A stretch of 64,000 bases of DNA, taken from assembly GCA_036785705.1 (NCBI GenBank), contig JAWUZG010000159.1, positions 1,860,001 through 1,924,000 on the forward strand, read 5' to 3'. Made by a program: the position numbers and the translations under genes. Source of the stretch: Acanthornis magna (Eukaryota; Chordata; Aves; Passeriformes; Acanthizidae). Of this stretch, positions 1 to 13,899 are shown piece by piece; within the stretch, counting starts at the first letter, position 1; every line of letters starts with the position of its first letter. Under the pieces are notes generated by a model that had not been told where the DNA came from, made no database searches, and worked only from the letters and a program-made list of their open reading frames with translations.

Positions 1-2647
1 GTGCTCTTTGAGCCAGCACACTATGCCCTAGGGATCCCAGCTCCTTTCTCCTGCAGGGACAGCAGCCAAGGGAGAGAAGACCCCAAACCTCTGCCCTGAA
101 GTTACAACCACTGAGTGAGAGTGGGGCTTGCATGTGTGAGACACACCGGGAAAGCACCCGGGGTGCAGGTTCAGGAGGACAGTTTGGGGAGCAGCTTTGA
201 AGCTTAGCACAGATATTCCCCATCCAGCTGAGCTGCTGTAGGTTTCTTGAACTCTGCTCTAAGTGCAGAGACAAGCAGTTTGTGCTCAGCCCTCAGCTCA
301 CAGGTAGCCAGCTGTGAGTGCAAAACCTGGCTCAGCCCTGCTTCCCTCTGATCGGTCCAGGTGGCTGTGACCTGGAGAAGCTGAAGCTCTTGTCCTCCCC
401 CAAGACATGCTGGATCTGCAGATGGACTATTCTAAATGCCTTTGCAGAAGCTTAGCTAACACAAAATGGTGTTGTTACTTTACCCTTCACGTGCCTCCCC
501 TTGCCCTTGTCCCTCTGGTCCCATCCTGTCCTGTCCTGCTCCTGCTCCATCACTCCCTGTCTCCTGCCCCTCAGGGGAAGCTGTGCCCTGCTCCTGGCAT
601 GAAGGAGATAAAGCTGCAAGAAATGCCCTGCCAGACTGGCCAATTCAGCTCATTACAGAGTGTTCCCACAAATTTCTGCTGCCCTCTTATCAGCCCATCA
701 GCCTAACCAGATCACCCTTCAGCTCCCACCAGACACCCCTGCGCCTCCGCAGTCCGAGCCTTGGGAGCTGCAGCCTGACTCACACTGTGTGGGAGAAAGT
801 AATTGTTCCATCCACAGCAAATTGGACCCGTAATAACCTCTCTCTCCACAGCAGCAATGATGCTCCTTCAAAAATATATTTTAATTGATTTTGGGTAATG
901 AATTTGGCTTAGCAGGGAGTGGGCAGTGGAGGGATGAGGAATGGCTGGATGGGGAAGAGCAAGTGGAAAGGAAAGGTGGCTGCTGTGTCCTGTGGAGAAA
1001 GCAGAGGCAGACCCCACTTATTTTGAGAGTACAGCAAGCTCTGTGGAGAAAGCACAGGAGGCCATGGGCAGGGCATGGACAGTGTCTCTGGGACGTGAGC
1101 AGAGGATGAGCAGCAGCACTGGACTCATCACCAGTTCTTGCCAGGGGCTGTTTCTCGGAGCTGTGCAAGGGCTGCGTCCGCACAGAGCCTTGGTGAGCAT
1201 TGCATGTGCATGAAAGGGTTTTCCTTCCCCCTTCTCCTCCCTCTGCCAGCCACTTCAGAGGCTTCCCCAGGGTTCTCTGCCCACACCCTGGGGTGCTGTG
1301 GAGCTGTTTCACATCTTTGAGAAAGAACAGTTGCCCCTTCCTCAGAAGTAGTGCTGTGAGCCAGCAAAGAGCATCTGATGGATCCAAAACTCCAGTGCCC
1401 TCCTCTGCAAGGCTTTGTTCATCCTCACAGCACACAGCAGAGATGTTCAGGGGGTTAATGTGAGCCTGCCATGTACCACTGCAGCAGTTTCAAGTCCTCT
1501 GCTTGGAGATGCCTCTGTTCCTGTCTCTTTCTGGGAAGAAAATGCAACAATGCTCTCTAGAGGCAGAAGTCAAGGAGCGCTTTGCTTTCCCTGGCTCTGT
1601 CTTTCATCATGACCTCACTGCTCTTCCCAGCTGTTTATTTGCCACAGAAACAGCAGTTTCTGGGCACTTTGGCCTCCTGAGACGCAGCTTGGGCAGTTTG
1701 CTTTCCCCTCCCTCCTCACAGGACAATTTGATGCAATTATTGCGGATGCTCGGAGGAGGGCTGGGAGGAGTGGGGAGCATTTTTGCTCAGGATGGGGAGC
1801 ATTTTCGGTCAAGATTGAGCTCTGGGAAGAGCTGTGCTGGGTGATGGAGGGAGGGGAAAGGCCTGGGGGAAATGTGCTGCAGCGTGGTCCAGCATCGCTC
1901 TGGGGCAGGGGAGGTGGGGCTCAGGGTGGGATGTTGGAATGGGAAGGTCTTCTAAGGACTAATCAATCCCAGGTCTCAGGTGAGGTCAGGTGTAGCTGCG
2001 AGGCTGCAGAAGACAAATCAGACACCAGCTACCCCTTAATAAAGGCCGCACAGGAGAGAGAAGCTGTGTTTGGGATGGTGTGGGTCTCTTCTGGGCAGAG
2101 CAGGCAGCAGTTTTGACACTGCCTCTCCTAGGATGTATTTTGGTGCAAAGAAGGGACTGGAGCACTGATCACCCACGGAGTTTTTTTGGGTGAATCTGAG
2201 CCTAAGCCCAGGAGATGCTGCAGGGCATCCTGGGACGTTTTGATGGAGGCTTTAGTGGGGCAGCTCCTGAGCTCTGGGCCAGTGGTGGGGCTGTGTTGAG
2301 CTGCAGAGATGTCCTACAGGAGCCTGAGTCCTCAAGAACTGGCAAAAGGGGAGTGCTAGCCCCTGAACCAGTTACAGATTCCATCCTCTGCTCTTCCAGA
2401 GAGCCCAGATGAAATCTGTACCCAGCTGCACTGGCTGCTGTATGTGCAAATGTTTGAGTCCTCTGTGTTCCTCTGACAGGGATGGAGTTAAAAGGTGATC
2501 CTCTGCACTTTGCAGAGATGACAGAGGTGATAGACAGGGCCAAGATGGCAATCCAGGTGGGATTTTTTTCCCGTCGTGGGCAGTTGGCCAAGTAGAACTC
2601 AGTCTGTGTGTGGAGTGCTCAGTGTGGTCCCTTTGCTTGTGCTCAGC
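1..2647. other. No gene seen
   Basis: Single-copy sequence of mixed composition. Open frames up to 184 codons occur on both strands, but they overlap one another and show no conserved motif, start context or splice logic. The window's left edge may cut an element. Confidence 0.7.
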
Positions 2648-2915
2648 CACAGAATCCCAGAACAGAATGGTTTGGGTTGGAAGGGACCTTAAAGCTGATC
2701 CTGTTCCAACCCTCTGCCACAGGCAGGGACACCTTCCGCTATCCCAGGTTGCTCCAAGCCCCATCCAACCTGACCTTGGACACTTCCAGGGATGGGGCAG
2801 CCACAGCTTCTCTGGGCACCTGTGCCAGGGCCTCCCCACCCTCACAGGGAAGAATTTGTCCCTAATATCCAATTTAATCCTGCCCTTTGTCAGGTTTGAT
2901 GCCATTCCCCCTGGT
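2648..2915 (-). mobile_element. CR1 LINE fragment (3' end)
   Basis: The + strand shows the reverse complement of the CR1 3' region: octamer-like CAGAATCC, then TGGTTTGGGTTGGAAGGGAC, GGGGCAGCCACAGCTTCTCT and CACCCTCACAGGGAAGAATT. The element therefore lies on the minus strand with its 3' terminus at 2648. It is truncated at its 5' end near 2915, the usual fate of LINE copies. Confidence 0.88.
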
Positions 2916-3300
2916 CAGCTGAGCTTGCTGTACTTTTAAAATAAGTGGGGTCTGTCCCTCTGGTGAGGGACAGACCACCCCTGGTCATCAAAAGAAAATA
3001 GAATAATTAATTTTACTATCCTGGCCAGTTTCCAGTCCACTCAATTACATTCTGCCAATCCACCCCGCAATCCCATATGTTGTTGTTTATTTTATTAGCT
3101 CGTATTGCAAATCTTTCAGTAAGAGCTGCCTTATGAATAGCTTCGCCTGCTGAATTAATCGTTCTGCTGAAAGTTTCAGGTTAATGTATAAAATGTACTT
3201 GCAAGCCCTGGATAAAGGAAATTATATTACTGAGCTTGGCTGGGCAAATCTTGTGTCCCCAGGTGACTGGGAGGATACATAAAGAATTAACTGGACAAAT
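2916..3300. other. AT-rich spacer between two CR1 pieces, no gene
   Basis: Low-GC stretch with several TAAT/ATTA motifs and no open frame of note. Confidence 0.7.
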
Positions 3301-3468
3301 CACCACCCTCACAGGGAAAAATTTCTTCCCAATATTCCATCTAACCCTGCCTTCTGGCAGTGGAAAGCCATTCCCTCTGGTCTGTCACTTCAAGGCCTTG
3401 TTCAAAGTCCCTCTCCAGCTCTTTTGGAACCCCTTTAGGCACTGGAAGGTGCTCCAAGGTCTGGCATT
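3301..3468 (-). mobile_element. CR1 LINE internal fragment
   Basis: It begins at the CACCCTCACAGGG block and runs on through the CR1 segment with CCCTTTAGGCACTGGAAGG. It lacks the 3' terminus. Its first part overlaps the consensus range already present in the copy at 2648-2915, so the two are separate insertions or a partial duplication, not one element split by an insert. Confidence 0.82.
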
Positions 3469-6400
3469 TCTGAATAGTGCTGGGTTGGGCTTTGTCAGCT
3501 AAAATACCTGTACCTGCCTCTCAGGTAGCTGGCCTGGGGATATTTGTGTGTTTCTTTATATTCCTGGTAACTTTGCTATTGGAAAGCAAGTCTCATGTTG
3601 CGTGTCTGCCTTTATTCAGGATGCTGGATGCATCTGGCCACATCTTTTAGCTTTTATTATGTGCAGTTCGCAAGCCAAGGTGGGTTGTGAGGGGCTTTGT
3701 GCTTCCTCTGCTGTGCCCTGATCTTCTGAGAGTGGTAAATCAGTGCTGGGGTTACAAATATACATGGAAGGGCAGTTTGTGTTAAATTGCACCTGATTAA
3801 AGTGTTTCTGTTTGGGAACCCTTGCTCTGGTTTAATTTCGTGGAGTTCTGTGCTCTGTGAGGCTTGGTTGCTATGGGGAAGCTCCCTGCCCTCAGAACTG
3901 GAAAGGATAACTTTGGTTATTTACTCCAACCTCCAACAAGGTGTAAAGAATTCCCCATAATTCTGCAAGCCCCCAGTGCTGCCTAAGCTCCTGCATCTTA
4001 ACTTCCAGACTGTGTGATGCATGATAACAAACCCCTGAAAGACCTTGTTAAGTTTGGAAATTACCCTTGCAATTAAAACCTGTCTTCTTTCTAGCTCCTG
4101 TTTTATTTCACTTCAGTTTCCAGTGCCGGGGGCTCGTTGTGGTTTTCCCTGCTGTGTTAAAAGAAATGTCTCTGGGCAGGGCTGTCCCCGAGGGGCTGAA
4201 GGGACATGGCTGGATGGTCTGGAGAAGTTACTGGGATTCACGGCTGGGAAGCCTCAGGGATGAGGGATTGCTGAGGTCAGAGGTGATGCTCTGCTTTCTC
4301 CCACCAGCTGGTGACAAGGAGCCATGAGGATCACAGGCTCATCTCCAGGGAGGGCACAGTGCCAAAATTGTGGGGAAATCTGACCCCATGTGGGACCCTC
4401 ATTGAGTGTTTTCACTCCCCTCTCTTCCCTGGCTGTGCCTGCAGGACACAAGCTCTGGCCTCGGCAGCACTGCAGACCCCTCCCGTCACTGAAGGGTGAC
4501 CTGCGTTTGCTGCCAATCCATACTTTGGGGTTAACTCTTATTTAACCCAAGCTCTCATGGATGTGCAGGAATTTGTGGTGCTGTTGAGGGGAATTTGCAT
4601 TTAGGTGGTGAGAGAATTGCATAGCCGGAGGGATGCTGGTGTTTTCCATCAGGCAGTCAGTGCCATCCATTACTTGCTGCTCTAACTCGATTTGAGGCAC
4701 TGTGCTGTCAACTCTTTAAATCTCATTAGCACAAGTGTTTCTTCTCCTCCTCAGTGATTTGCTGTGGTCTTAATGTGATGCCCACTAATGACAGGGGAAG
4801 AAGCTAAACCAACTTATTTTCCTATTGAATAAATGACAGCTTGCATTGCTCTTAAAAACAGTGAATGGAAGAGGAAACCTCCTTTGTGGATGCTGCTTGA
4901 TGGAGTAAATTAATTCTGACTACTAGCAGTAGGGTAAATTGGGAAAAGGGAGTTGGACATGCACTCACACTGTCCTGAGAGGAGGTGATGATCTGCTCTG
5001 GCTGCTCTTAGCCCTGGCCAGGGAAACTTGGAGCTTGGAGGATGTGTGACTTGGGACAAGCCAGCTCGGGGAGTGACCAGTGAACCATTACCCTCCCAGA
5101 CTTCTTGTTGGCCCCATCCACCTTTGGTAACTCAACTTGCAAGAGGAAGATATATCCTTGGGGATGTTTTGTGTTATTCCCCAGGAATGGTGCTGGCTCC
5201 TCTCCCTGTTTGTCATGGCAGAGCCAAGACCACGGGGCTCAGGGCCTCTCACCGCCAAGCAAGGCTTTATCTGGAGACCCACAAACGTTCCTATAACCCC
5301 TGGAGTGTTCCAGAGTGTGTCTGTGCAGCAGAAGGTGAAGCCAGCCCTGATCCTCCCCGCCGGCTGCAGAGTGCGTCATCAGTTCTGTCTCTGCAAACAG
5401 GGGTGGGAAATGCAAGTCAGGTCTCTGCCAAAAACACTGCTCCTGCTTTGCATGCAGCGTGCAGGTGCCTAGACAAGGAGAGATGTGGCAGAGGCTTCCA
5501 GATGATGAAAAGGGAAGTGTAAGGGCCTGTCCCTGTGCTCTGGAAAAAGTAGGCTGAAACAGGTTTTTCCTTTCTTAATCTTATTTTTCATTCTTGCTGT
5601 GTGCATTTTGCTCTAGGATTTACTACACAGAGCCCGTCATGCTGTTTCCACAGGCTTATTTAATAACTGGGGCCTGTGGCAGTTCTTCCTTGGCCTATAT
5701 GTTTTGCTGCTTTCTTTTCTCCACACTGCAATTTGCTATTAAATTTCACTGTGCGCCCTTGAGTGCTTTTGTGGAAGGATCCCACTGATGTGTTCACTAT
5801 GATAATCATAACCCTGTGCTAATTACTTCCATCACAGATAACTGTGCTTGCCTCTGAAGCATTTCTTCTTCTTTTTATTCCTTTCTGTCTTCCCCTGTTC
5901 CTCCTCCCTCCTGGGCAGCATCCTGATTCTGTGTTCTGATCATGAATGCCACTGAAGAATTCCTCCTTGCTAGAATATCCCAAGTAAATTATTTGTAAAG
6001 CAATCCCATGTATTACAAATCCCTGCTTAAAATCTCTAATGATCCCTTGTTGAGATTTGCGCTGAGGGATCTCTGCAGACTCTGAGATGGCATTTTCCAT
6101 AATTGATGTGCCACCGAAGGAGGTGATTTAATTCTGCTGAAGTCATATTTGTTTTCTACAAATGTCCCAAAGTTCATGAGGCCAATTAATCCAGGGAGAT
6201 GAGACTTTAATGGCACTGATGTATCATCCAGTGTTGAGCTCATCCCCACGTGCAAGGCAGGGTGATGCATGGGATGGTGATGGTGATGGCTTGGAGCAGT
6301 CCCTTGGAGCCCATTCTCAGCTCTCAGGCAAGCTGAGATGCTTTACTCCATATGGACACAGAGCAAGGCCAGGACTGTCCCCATCTGAGGGAATTTGCAG

Positions 6401-9400
6401 TCCTAAAGTAGGACTCTGCCACAATCCAGGACAGGTTTGCTGTAGAACCTGACTGAAAATATTTGGGCACTATAAGTAAATGTAAAAGGCTTCTGAAGAG
6501 CAGAGCCTCTAGAAGTGGGGTAACATCATGTCACATGTCCCTCTGCTCCCATCTGCTCCAGAGCATTTTTCCCTCTATTTTCCAGCTTGGATGTGGGATC
6601 CAGGGCTGCTGTCAGCTGGGTGCTGCTGTAGTTTCTTCGTGGAAGAGGCTGAAGATTAGAGATGTGTAACCTGTACACCCAAACCCTCCCTGGGGGTCCT
6701 TCATACTCAAATCCTCCATTTTGCCCTGTTTCTATAGGCTGGTTTCTGTGAGTTGCAGCTTAATCAGGATGTTAATTTTAACCTTTTCTTGAAGGATTAT
6801 GTTCCACCCCGTTTAACTCCCAGAAATGCTGACACCCCATGGGCATTCCCTGGAACCGAATGTTTTTCTCCCTTCAAACTTTCCCGTGCCTTTGCAGTTC
6901 TGCCTTGTTACTTATTTCTAATGGCACCAACACAAATCCTGGGGCTTACCGAATAACCTTGCTGTGTGCTGGAATTAATAATTAATAATAGGCATCTGTC
7001 AGCTGGAAACTGCATTATTCAAAGAGGGATGATGTGGGTGGGCAGCTGCTCTCGCTGGTGGAACATGTCTCCCGTAGCATCATGTCACAGCATTAGGGGA
7101 GAGCTGCCTGATGTGCTGGGGATCAGTGGGTGTGTGGGAAGGATGCAGGTAGTGATTCAGCCCTGTGAAAACACGCCTTGCCTGCTGCCAGTACCCATTT
7201 CTGGGCAGAAGGGTAGGAGGGATGGGTGTGAATCTCCCAGGGCTTTGCCAGGATGTTGGGAAGTCACTGGGACAGAAGGGAAGGGCTGCCAAGGCAAAGG
7301 CTGCTCTGCTTTCCAGGCTCTGCTGCTGTGACTCAGGGGGTTGGATCACAGGTTTGCCTAAGTGACAGCTTTTGCAGGTTTTGTTCTCCTAATTTAGGTG
7401 GCTCTTTTGTTTTTCAGAGGGTTTTTCTGGGATTTCGCCTCCTGCTGTTTCCCTGGGGGGTTTTCCAGTGACACCTCCATGGTGTCCTGCAATGCTGGAG
7501 AAGCCTGTGAGCCTCACTAACAGTGAGGGAAGAGCATGAGATTTTCCCAGTGCTCAGTATGGTGAGGACAGGACCCCCTGAAAAGAGGAATGCTCAAGCA
7601 TTTGCTTCAAGAAATACCTGCGAAAGGGATGCTGATGGCTTGTAGTCTTTTGGAATTATTTTTCCCTCTCAGGGGTTTTTTATAAAGTACGAGCAGGATA
7701 AGCATCATGTCCTGGTGCCAAGGGTGGCTTCTCTTTAGCAAGGAGCACTGCCACTGCCATGGAGTGACATTTCAGCGTGGCAGCAGCATGGCTCAAAATA
7801 ATAATGAGGATACAACTGTTGTTTGCACAGATGAATGTAGAAAGTGATGTGAAATGGCAAGAAACCCATTTGTCTGGAAACACAGGTTTCTTAGCACCCA
7901 CTTAAGCCCTCTGACACATGACATTTCTTCCTCTGAGCTTCAAAGGAAGTGAAGGCTGTGAAAAGCAGGTTGTCTACCACGGGAAGAAGAAGTGTGTCTC
8001 TAGATTAGAGATGTCAGTCCACATTTGCTTTTTGCTGTGGAAAGGATTGGTTTGCCTGTGGGGCTGTGGGAACTTCCCTCTTTGTCCCTGCCTGTCCTTG
8101 CTGGGCAGGAGGATGCTGAGGATGGGCATGGATGGAAGGCCTAAATTTTGCCATTTTCCTTGTCACCATTGCAGTAGTAAACACCATCTGCCTGCCAGTT
8201 TTTCTGGTGGAAACTGTTCAGGAAAAATGCTGGAGAAAAAAAAAAGAAGCAGTTGCACAGAAGTGAGGCTTTCAGATGGGTGCTTTCTACTTTTTTCATC
8301 AGCTGTTGCTGTCTTGTGAAGTACCAGTTACTAATTAGCCCTTGTATCTCATTAAAATCGTAGTGGGTTTTTTTACCTACTGAAATTTTGTAAATAGCCT
8401 TTATTCTGGTCTTTAATGCACCGTGATTGAAGTATTTATTGGATGCCACTTATGCAGCTCTGTGCCTGCGTTCATTTTCTTCTTAAGACATTTACTAAAC
8501 CACTGCTTAGAATTACTCCAGCCCATCTGGCATATTAAGTGTTTGCGCAGAATGTACCCGACTTCCCCATCCACTTCCTCAATTAATATTAAATATTCAG
8601 GGGAATTGAATTCTTTTTTCCCTCCTCACCATCTGATCTTCCTGGCTGTAATGGCATATTAGGGTGGAAACGTGGCTCTGGCAGTGGAGTGTGAGCTCAG
8701 AGGTCGGGAGGAGGGTGTTGGAGGTGAAGTCAAGGTGCCCCGTTCTGCACAGCAACAGAGATTGAGGCAGGCAGATGGCTCTGGTAATGGGTATCCTCAA
8801 AGCCAGGGATATCAAAGTCAAAATATATTATTCCACCCGATTCTGGCATAGCAGGGAAGGGGCTCCCCGAGGCAGGGATTTAATTCCGCCCCGCTAGCCG
8901 TGTCTGCTCTGAAAGCTGCCCCGCATCCCCAGGGAGCAGTGAGGATGGGAAGGATTAGAAATGAGCTGCCTTGGCAGAGCTCTGTGGGGAAGCACTTGTA
9001 GGAAACCTGTCTGCATTAGGCATGACAACGACATGGCTTTACTTCTGTAGTCAGCCTAGCAAACAAAAAGGAGAACAGAACACATCACTTGCCTGGTGAT
9101 TATCCAAAGCTGGCTAAACCCTGTGCCAGCAACAAAATCGGGGCTAAGAAAGTATTTAAGTGGTGGTAAAATATTCACAGTGGGGTTGAGGGTGGAAGCA
9201 TTTATTAGCTCTGAAGAGGATCTCCTGCAGTAAAGAGGGGTCTGGCTTTACAGCTCTTCCCATTAGATGGGAAAAGGCACTGCTTGGACTATCCCAGCCC
9301 TAAATCAGCCCTAAATCTATCCCAGCCCTAAATCTGTCCACCTGGAGAGAGAAATAAGGGATACTGAAGAGGAGGGTTTACAGAATTCTTACTCCAGGAT

Positions 9401-12400
9401 GTTCTGCAGTCCTTTTAGCAGCATCATGGCTGGTTTGGAATGTTGATAAGAAAATCTATTACCCTTTCAACAAGATGAGAGGAAACGAGAACTTACGGAA
9501 GGTGAAAGCACACGGAATTTTTCCCCTTGGAAGTGGTTGTGATCCTGTGTGTGCGTGCTGCTGTGTAAGATACCAGGACCTGGTGAAGATGTGGTTTTTC
9601 CCTGAGCCAAAAGCCACTGCAGTGACCCCTGAGGACCCTGAGCAGGCACTGCGAGCCCTGGATTTTGCCATTCACCTCCATGGCAGGTGCTTCCCTTAAC
9701 CTCTAACAAAATGGACTCTGCTGCTTCTGGAGATAATTGGGAGCTTGGCTTTGTCTCCCAAAGAGCTGGATTGAGGGAATCTGAGGAGAGACAGAGCATT
9801 ACAGAGTCATGGATAGATGCAGGCACACACTTATCAGCATAAACTCAGTGTATATAATTTATGTTGATCCAAACAAGGCTGTAGAGATGCAGATCAGCTG
9901 TCTCATGCCTCATTAACATGCTCCAAACCTGCCTGTGCTGCTCTCAGCAGCAGCAGCACCTCCCCTGGCTCCCGTGGGGGATGTGTGGTGCAGTGATCCT
10001 GGCGGGAGATGAGGCTCCAGGGCTTCTTTTGGGGTGAAGCTTAGACTCTGGCCAAGATTTTACTTTGCAGTGAAGTTGTGGCGTGTGTGAAGTCAGAAAT
10101 GGTGTAACTGTGTGTTTATGAAATTCCTGCCCCGCAAAGATCTGCTGCTGTCCCCAGCGTTGCCCTGAGCTGGATCTCCTTGGGAGGGCAGAGCTGACCC
10201 ATTTAGTGCTGTGCTCCTCCGTGCTTGCTTCCTATGTTTTCTTTCCCATGGCATTCTGTTTCCTGAAAATAATATGGAAAAGGAGGGAAATACCCCTTCA
10301 AGCCCTCTGCTCTCCACATGGAATCTGTGTGTTTTGATCACGCTTTGGGGGATCTGCAGCTCTCTTCCCACTGCTTCCCCTTCCAAGCCCCTGGAAACCC
10401 AACATTGCGATTTTTGGAGACCCTGAGCAGCACTGCCTGGTGCAAAACACATTCACACTGCCCAACCCAGCCTCAGTTTGCTGATATTCCTAAGCAAAGC
10501 AGTGAAGGGCTACCGTGCAGCTATGGAAATCCTGCTTTTTCTTCCCAAAATAGCAGAAGACAGTGTTTAGCAGTAATAATTCCTTCTGCAATGGGAGTGA
10601 CTGACAACAGCATCTCCTGGTGAGAGAGAAGAATGCGGTGTTTCAGACAAAAGGAGACATTTCCTTTCCTTCCAGAACTGCAACCTGTGTTTTGCAAGTT
10701 AAATTGCTGCAATTTGATTGGAATCCACCTGGTGACGAGCTGGTTATTTAGTGACACACTGCTCCAAATTGCGCACCCTGTACTTCTGGTATTTCTAAAT
10801 TACTTGCCTATTAGAAATTAATCCTAAAGAAGGGCAAACACTCAGCGTGCTGACAGCCTGAGGGCTCACCGCCACCCCTTCAGTAATTATGAATTTGGCA
10901 GGATCGTGGGAAGGGGAGTGCAGGAAAACCTTGAGTGAGGAGCTGCCCTCCTTGATGCTGTGAGGACCCAGGGGAGTGTGCAGAGGGAAAAACCATTTTT
11001 TGATCGTCTGGACATAGTGATTTCTGCAGTGTGGGTGTCAGGTGGGCACAGAGGTGGTGCAGAGCCCTCCTCCATCTGTGCTGGATGGGAGCCGGGGGGG
11101 TCTCTTCCCAGATTTTGCTGACAATGTGTCTCCCCAAACTTGCCAAGGCAACAGAAGGGAAAATTAATCACAGGGAAGGCTGCTTGGAGCTGTGCTGGAA
11201 AACAGGCAGAAGTGACTCGCTGTGTTGGTTTCATTGCTACAATGTTCTAAATTGAATTTTAACCACTTCCATTACTTTTCTCTCTCTAGAGGCAGATCTA
11301 CCCTGAGGCAGGGATGGCAGCCTATCCTGTGTCCCCACCTTTGCAGGGCAGGATTCCCTCCTGGAAGCAACTGGAAGTTTCTAATTCCCATTTCCAGCTG
11401 CTGGTTTCTTTGCAACCAGCCCTCCTGTGGGAATCACCTCCTCGAGCTGCTGTGGGTATTTGCAAAGGGACATTTGTCTTTGTTCCCTGCTTAAGTCCCT
11501 TTGCTTCCAGGCACTCCTGTGTCCCCCTAGATCCCCCCCAGCTTCCCTCCTGGCCAGGGAAGCACTCGATGCAGAGATGGGTAGCAATGCACATGTCCTC
11601 ATCCACACTTTTCCATTGTGTAAGACCCAGCAGCCCAAATTTCTGGCAAATTTTTGGGTCTAAAAGGAAGTTATCTCCTTTACTGTTCCCATTTGGAAAA
11701 TTACATGTGGTGTTATTTCCAGCTTGCAGCTCCCTGTGGTGACTCTCAGGCAATCTGGGTGCAGCCAGATTTGCTCCTGACATACTTTGTCACCTCCTCA
11801 AGCTGCTCCTCACAAGCTCAGCAGCTTAAATGTGCCTTTCAGTGAAAAATGCCAGGAGGAAATTGAAGTGTTTTTCCTCTTTTCTAATCAAAGTTGAGGG
11901 GTTTTCACCCAAACATGGGTATGTCATCTGGAGTTTGGAGAAACTCCAGAATCACTCAGTGCTCAGCAGATGCTGAAGAGTTCTTGGTGCAGTGATCCAC
12001 CTTGCTGGAACTGCTGGAACCTCATGATATCAGCAGAAAAGAGGCCAAGAAAAGTAAATTTCCTTTCTTTTACTTATTTATTTGCACTGGAATGTCACCC
12101 TTATTTTTTGTCTCATTGCTTTCTGACTTAGTGCTCCAGAGTTTGGCTGTTCAGTGCCTTCAGTGGGCAAACAGCCGGAGGCTGAAAGTCTGCTCATGGC
12201 AGTGCAAGATAAAAACTTGCCTAGATGAGCCCAAAATGTTGATTTCAGCAGCAATTGCACCAGGAGAGACCTACAAGAGAAAAGAACGTGATGGAGAGGA
12301 GCTGCAGGTACATGTGGGGCTGAAGGTGGTGAACCAAACCAGAAGTTTGGATAATCAGAGGCACAGGATGTGCTGGGCTTTCCACAAGGAGCTGTGTGCC

Positions 12401-12824
12401 CTGGTGGGCTCAGCCGTTGCTATTAAAGTGAGATTTAGCTTTTCTTTCACCTCCTATAGTTTTATTTGGGATGCACAAGCCAAATCTGGAACAGCTGCTG
12501 ACTCTCTTGAGAGGACCTGCCATTGAAAAACCTAGTTTGGAACAAGACATGCCCATGACAGCTGCCTGTCTCTGGGTTTTAGACAGCTGTTCATCAACTT
12601 AATGGCAATAAATGAACTCCCAGGGGGTCTTAACGGTGTCTTTGGGATGTCCCTGTGCTCAGGAACAGTTTGAGTAGCTGTGTTTCTCTCTTCTTTATTT
12701 TTGGTGATCAGATTTTTAAAATAGCCTGTTTGCCCTGCAGCTCTGAGGTTGGGTGGGTCGGGAGTGCTGCATGATCCCTGAGCGTTGCTGTGCAGGTGGC
12801 TCAGCCATAAAGGGAGGAAAAAAA
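3469..12824. other. No gene seen
   Basis: Single-copy intergenic sequence with AT-rich islands (for example 4800-4930 and 8320-8660) and the small repeat at 9296. The longest open frame (5028-5522) and the one at 12002-12526 do not resemble any protein I know. Confidence 0.7.
9296..9334 (+). repeat. Short repeat of AGCCCTAAATC, three copies
   Basis: Copies at 9296-9306, 9307-9317 and 9324-9334, the last separated by TATCCC. A longer ATCCCAGCCCTAAATC form is present twice. Confidence 0.9.
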
Positions 12825-12960
12825 ATAGAATCATAGAATATAACCATTAAAGTTGGAAAAGACCTCCAAGAGCATCAAGTCCAACCTGTGGCTGAATAGC
12901 ACCACTAAACCATGATTAACCAGTAAGTGCACCAGTCATAGCTGTCTATGAACACTTCTA
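12825..12960 (-). mobile_element. CR1 LINE fragment, older or different subfamily
   Basis: ATAGAATCATAGAATA octamers are followed by AAAGTTGGAAAAGACCTCCA, AGAGCATCAAGTCCAACC and CACTAAACCATG. This is the CR1 variant with the 'GTTGGAAAAGACCT' 3' end and differs from the 'TGGTTTGGGTTGGAAGGGAC' copies elsewhere in the window. Similarity fades after about 12925, so the inner boundary is approximate. Confidence 0.75.
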
Positions 12961-13875
12961 CATCAGCCCTGTCCTAGTTTAAACTCTCAGGGATTCCCTG
13001 CAGCCCCATCCCACTTTCCCTGAGGCACATCTTGTGGCACCAGCCCTTCAGACTGGTTACTGTGGGGGCGTGGAGAGCCCTGTATGGGACAGAGACCCCC
13101 AGCTTGGTGTGGTTTGGGGGAAACATCTCTCCATGGGGCTGGAGTCTCCTACTGTGGCTGTGGCTCTTGGCAAAGCCTGCCGGGAGGAGCAGACAGCATC
13201 TGGAGCGCTGAGCACAAACACAGCCAGGGTGGGTTGACTCACGCCTGGTGGTGTTACTTGCCATGTGTTATAATCACCCAGAAATGCTTTGCCTGTGGTA
13301 TCATTTTCTTTAAATATATCATTAGGGAAAATGACAGCCCAAATTGTGGGAGGATGTTAATGGCTCTGGAGTGGCAGACAGATTGCAGAAAATAGTTCCT
13401 TGCAAACACGTTGCAGGTGGGAGCTGGGTGAGGAGGAATGGAGGTGGGACAGGCACGTGTGAGCAGGCACTGGGGCAGTGATGGCGCTGGGGCAGCCCTG
13501 CTCCCTCCTGCACCTTGGAAAACCCTCTGTGCCTCTCTGCTGCTTTTCCTTGGGAGACTTTAGAGGGAGTGGGGTGAGGATCGGGCCATGCAAGGTCATT
13601 GGAAAGAAAACATATTTATTTAAGCACTGCATGATGGAGAAGTGCCTTGGAAAAGCACAGCCAGGATGGAGCTGGCACTCTGTCCTGCTGCCCCAGGCTG
13701 GGTGCTTGGCATGGTGTTTGTGATCCTGCCCCTCTGCTACTCCTTACAGGAGGTCTGAGTCTCCTCTTCCTGCTCTGTCAGAAAGTCCTTGTGGTCCCCA
13801 GGGCTGTTGGGATGAAGCTCCTGCTCTACAGTGCCAGGACTCTTTCCAACCCTTGCATGAGCTGTGCTGCCTCCC

Positions 13876-13899
13876 TTTTTTTTTTTTTTTTTTTTTTTT
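13876..13899 (+). repeat. Poly(T) tract, 24 bases
   Basis: Uninterrupted T run. No retrogene-like sequence lies upstream of it on the minus strand, so it looks like a simple homopolymer. Confidence 0.97.

Noticed and set aside
5028..5522. 164-codon open frame
   Set aside because: No recognisable domain, no splice or promoter context, and overlapping open frames of similar length in other phases.
12002..12526. 174-codon open frame
   Set aside because: Composition is ordinary noncoding and no protein family is recognisable.
13876..13899. Minus-strand retrocopy with poly(A) tail (poly(T) here)
   Set aside because: Sequence to the right shows no coding similarity or poly(A) signal arrangement.
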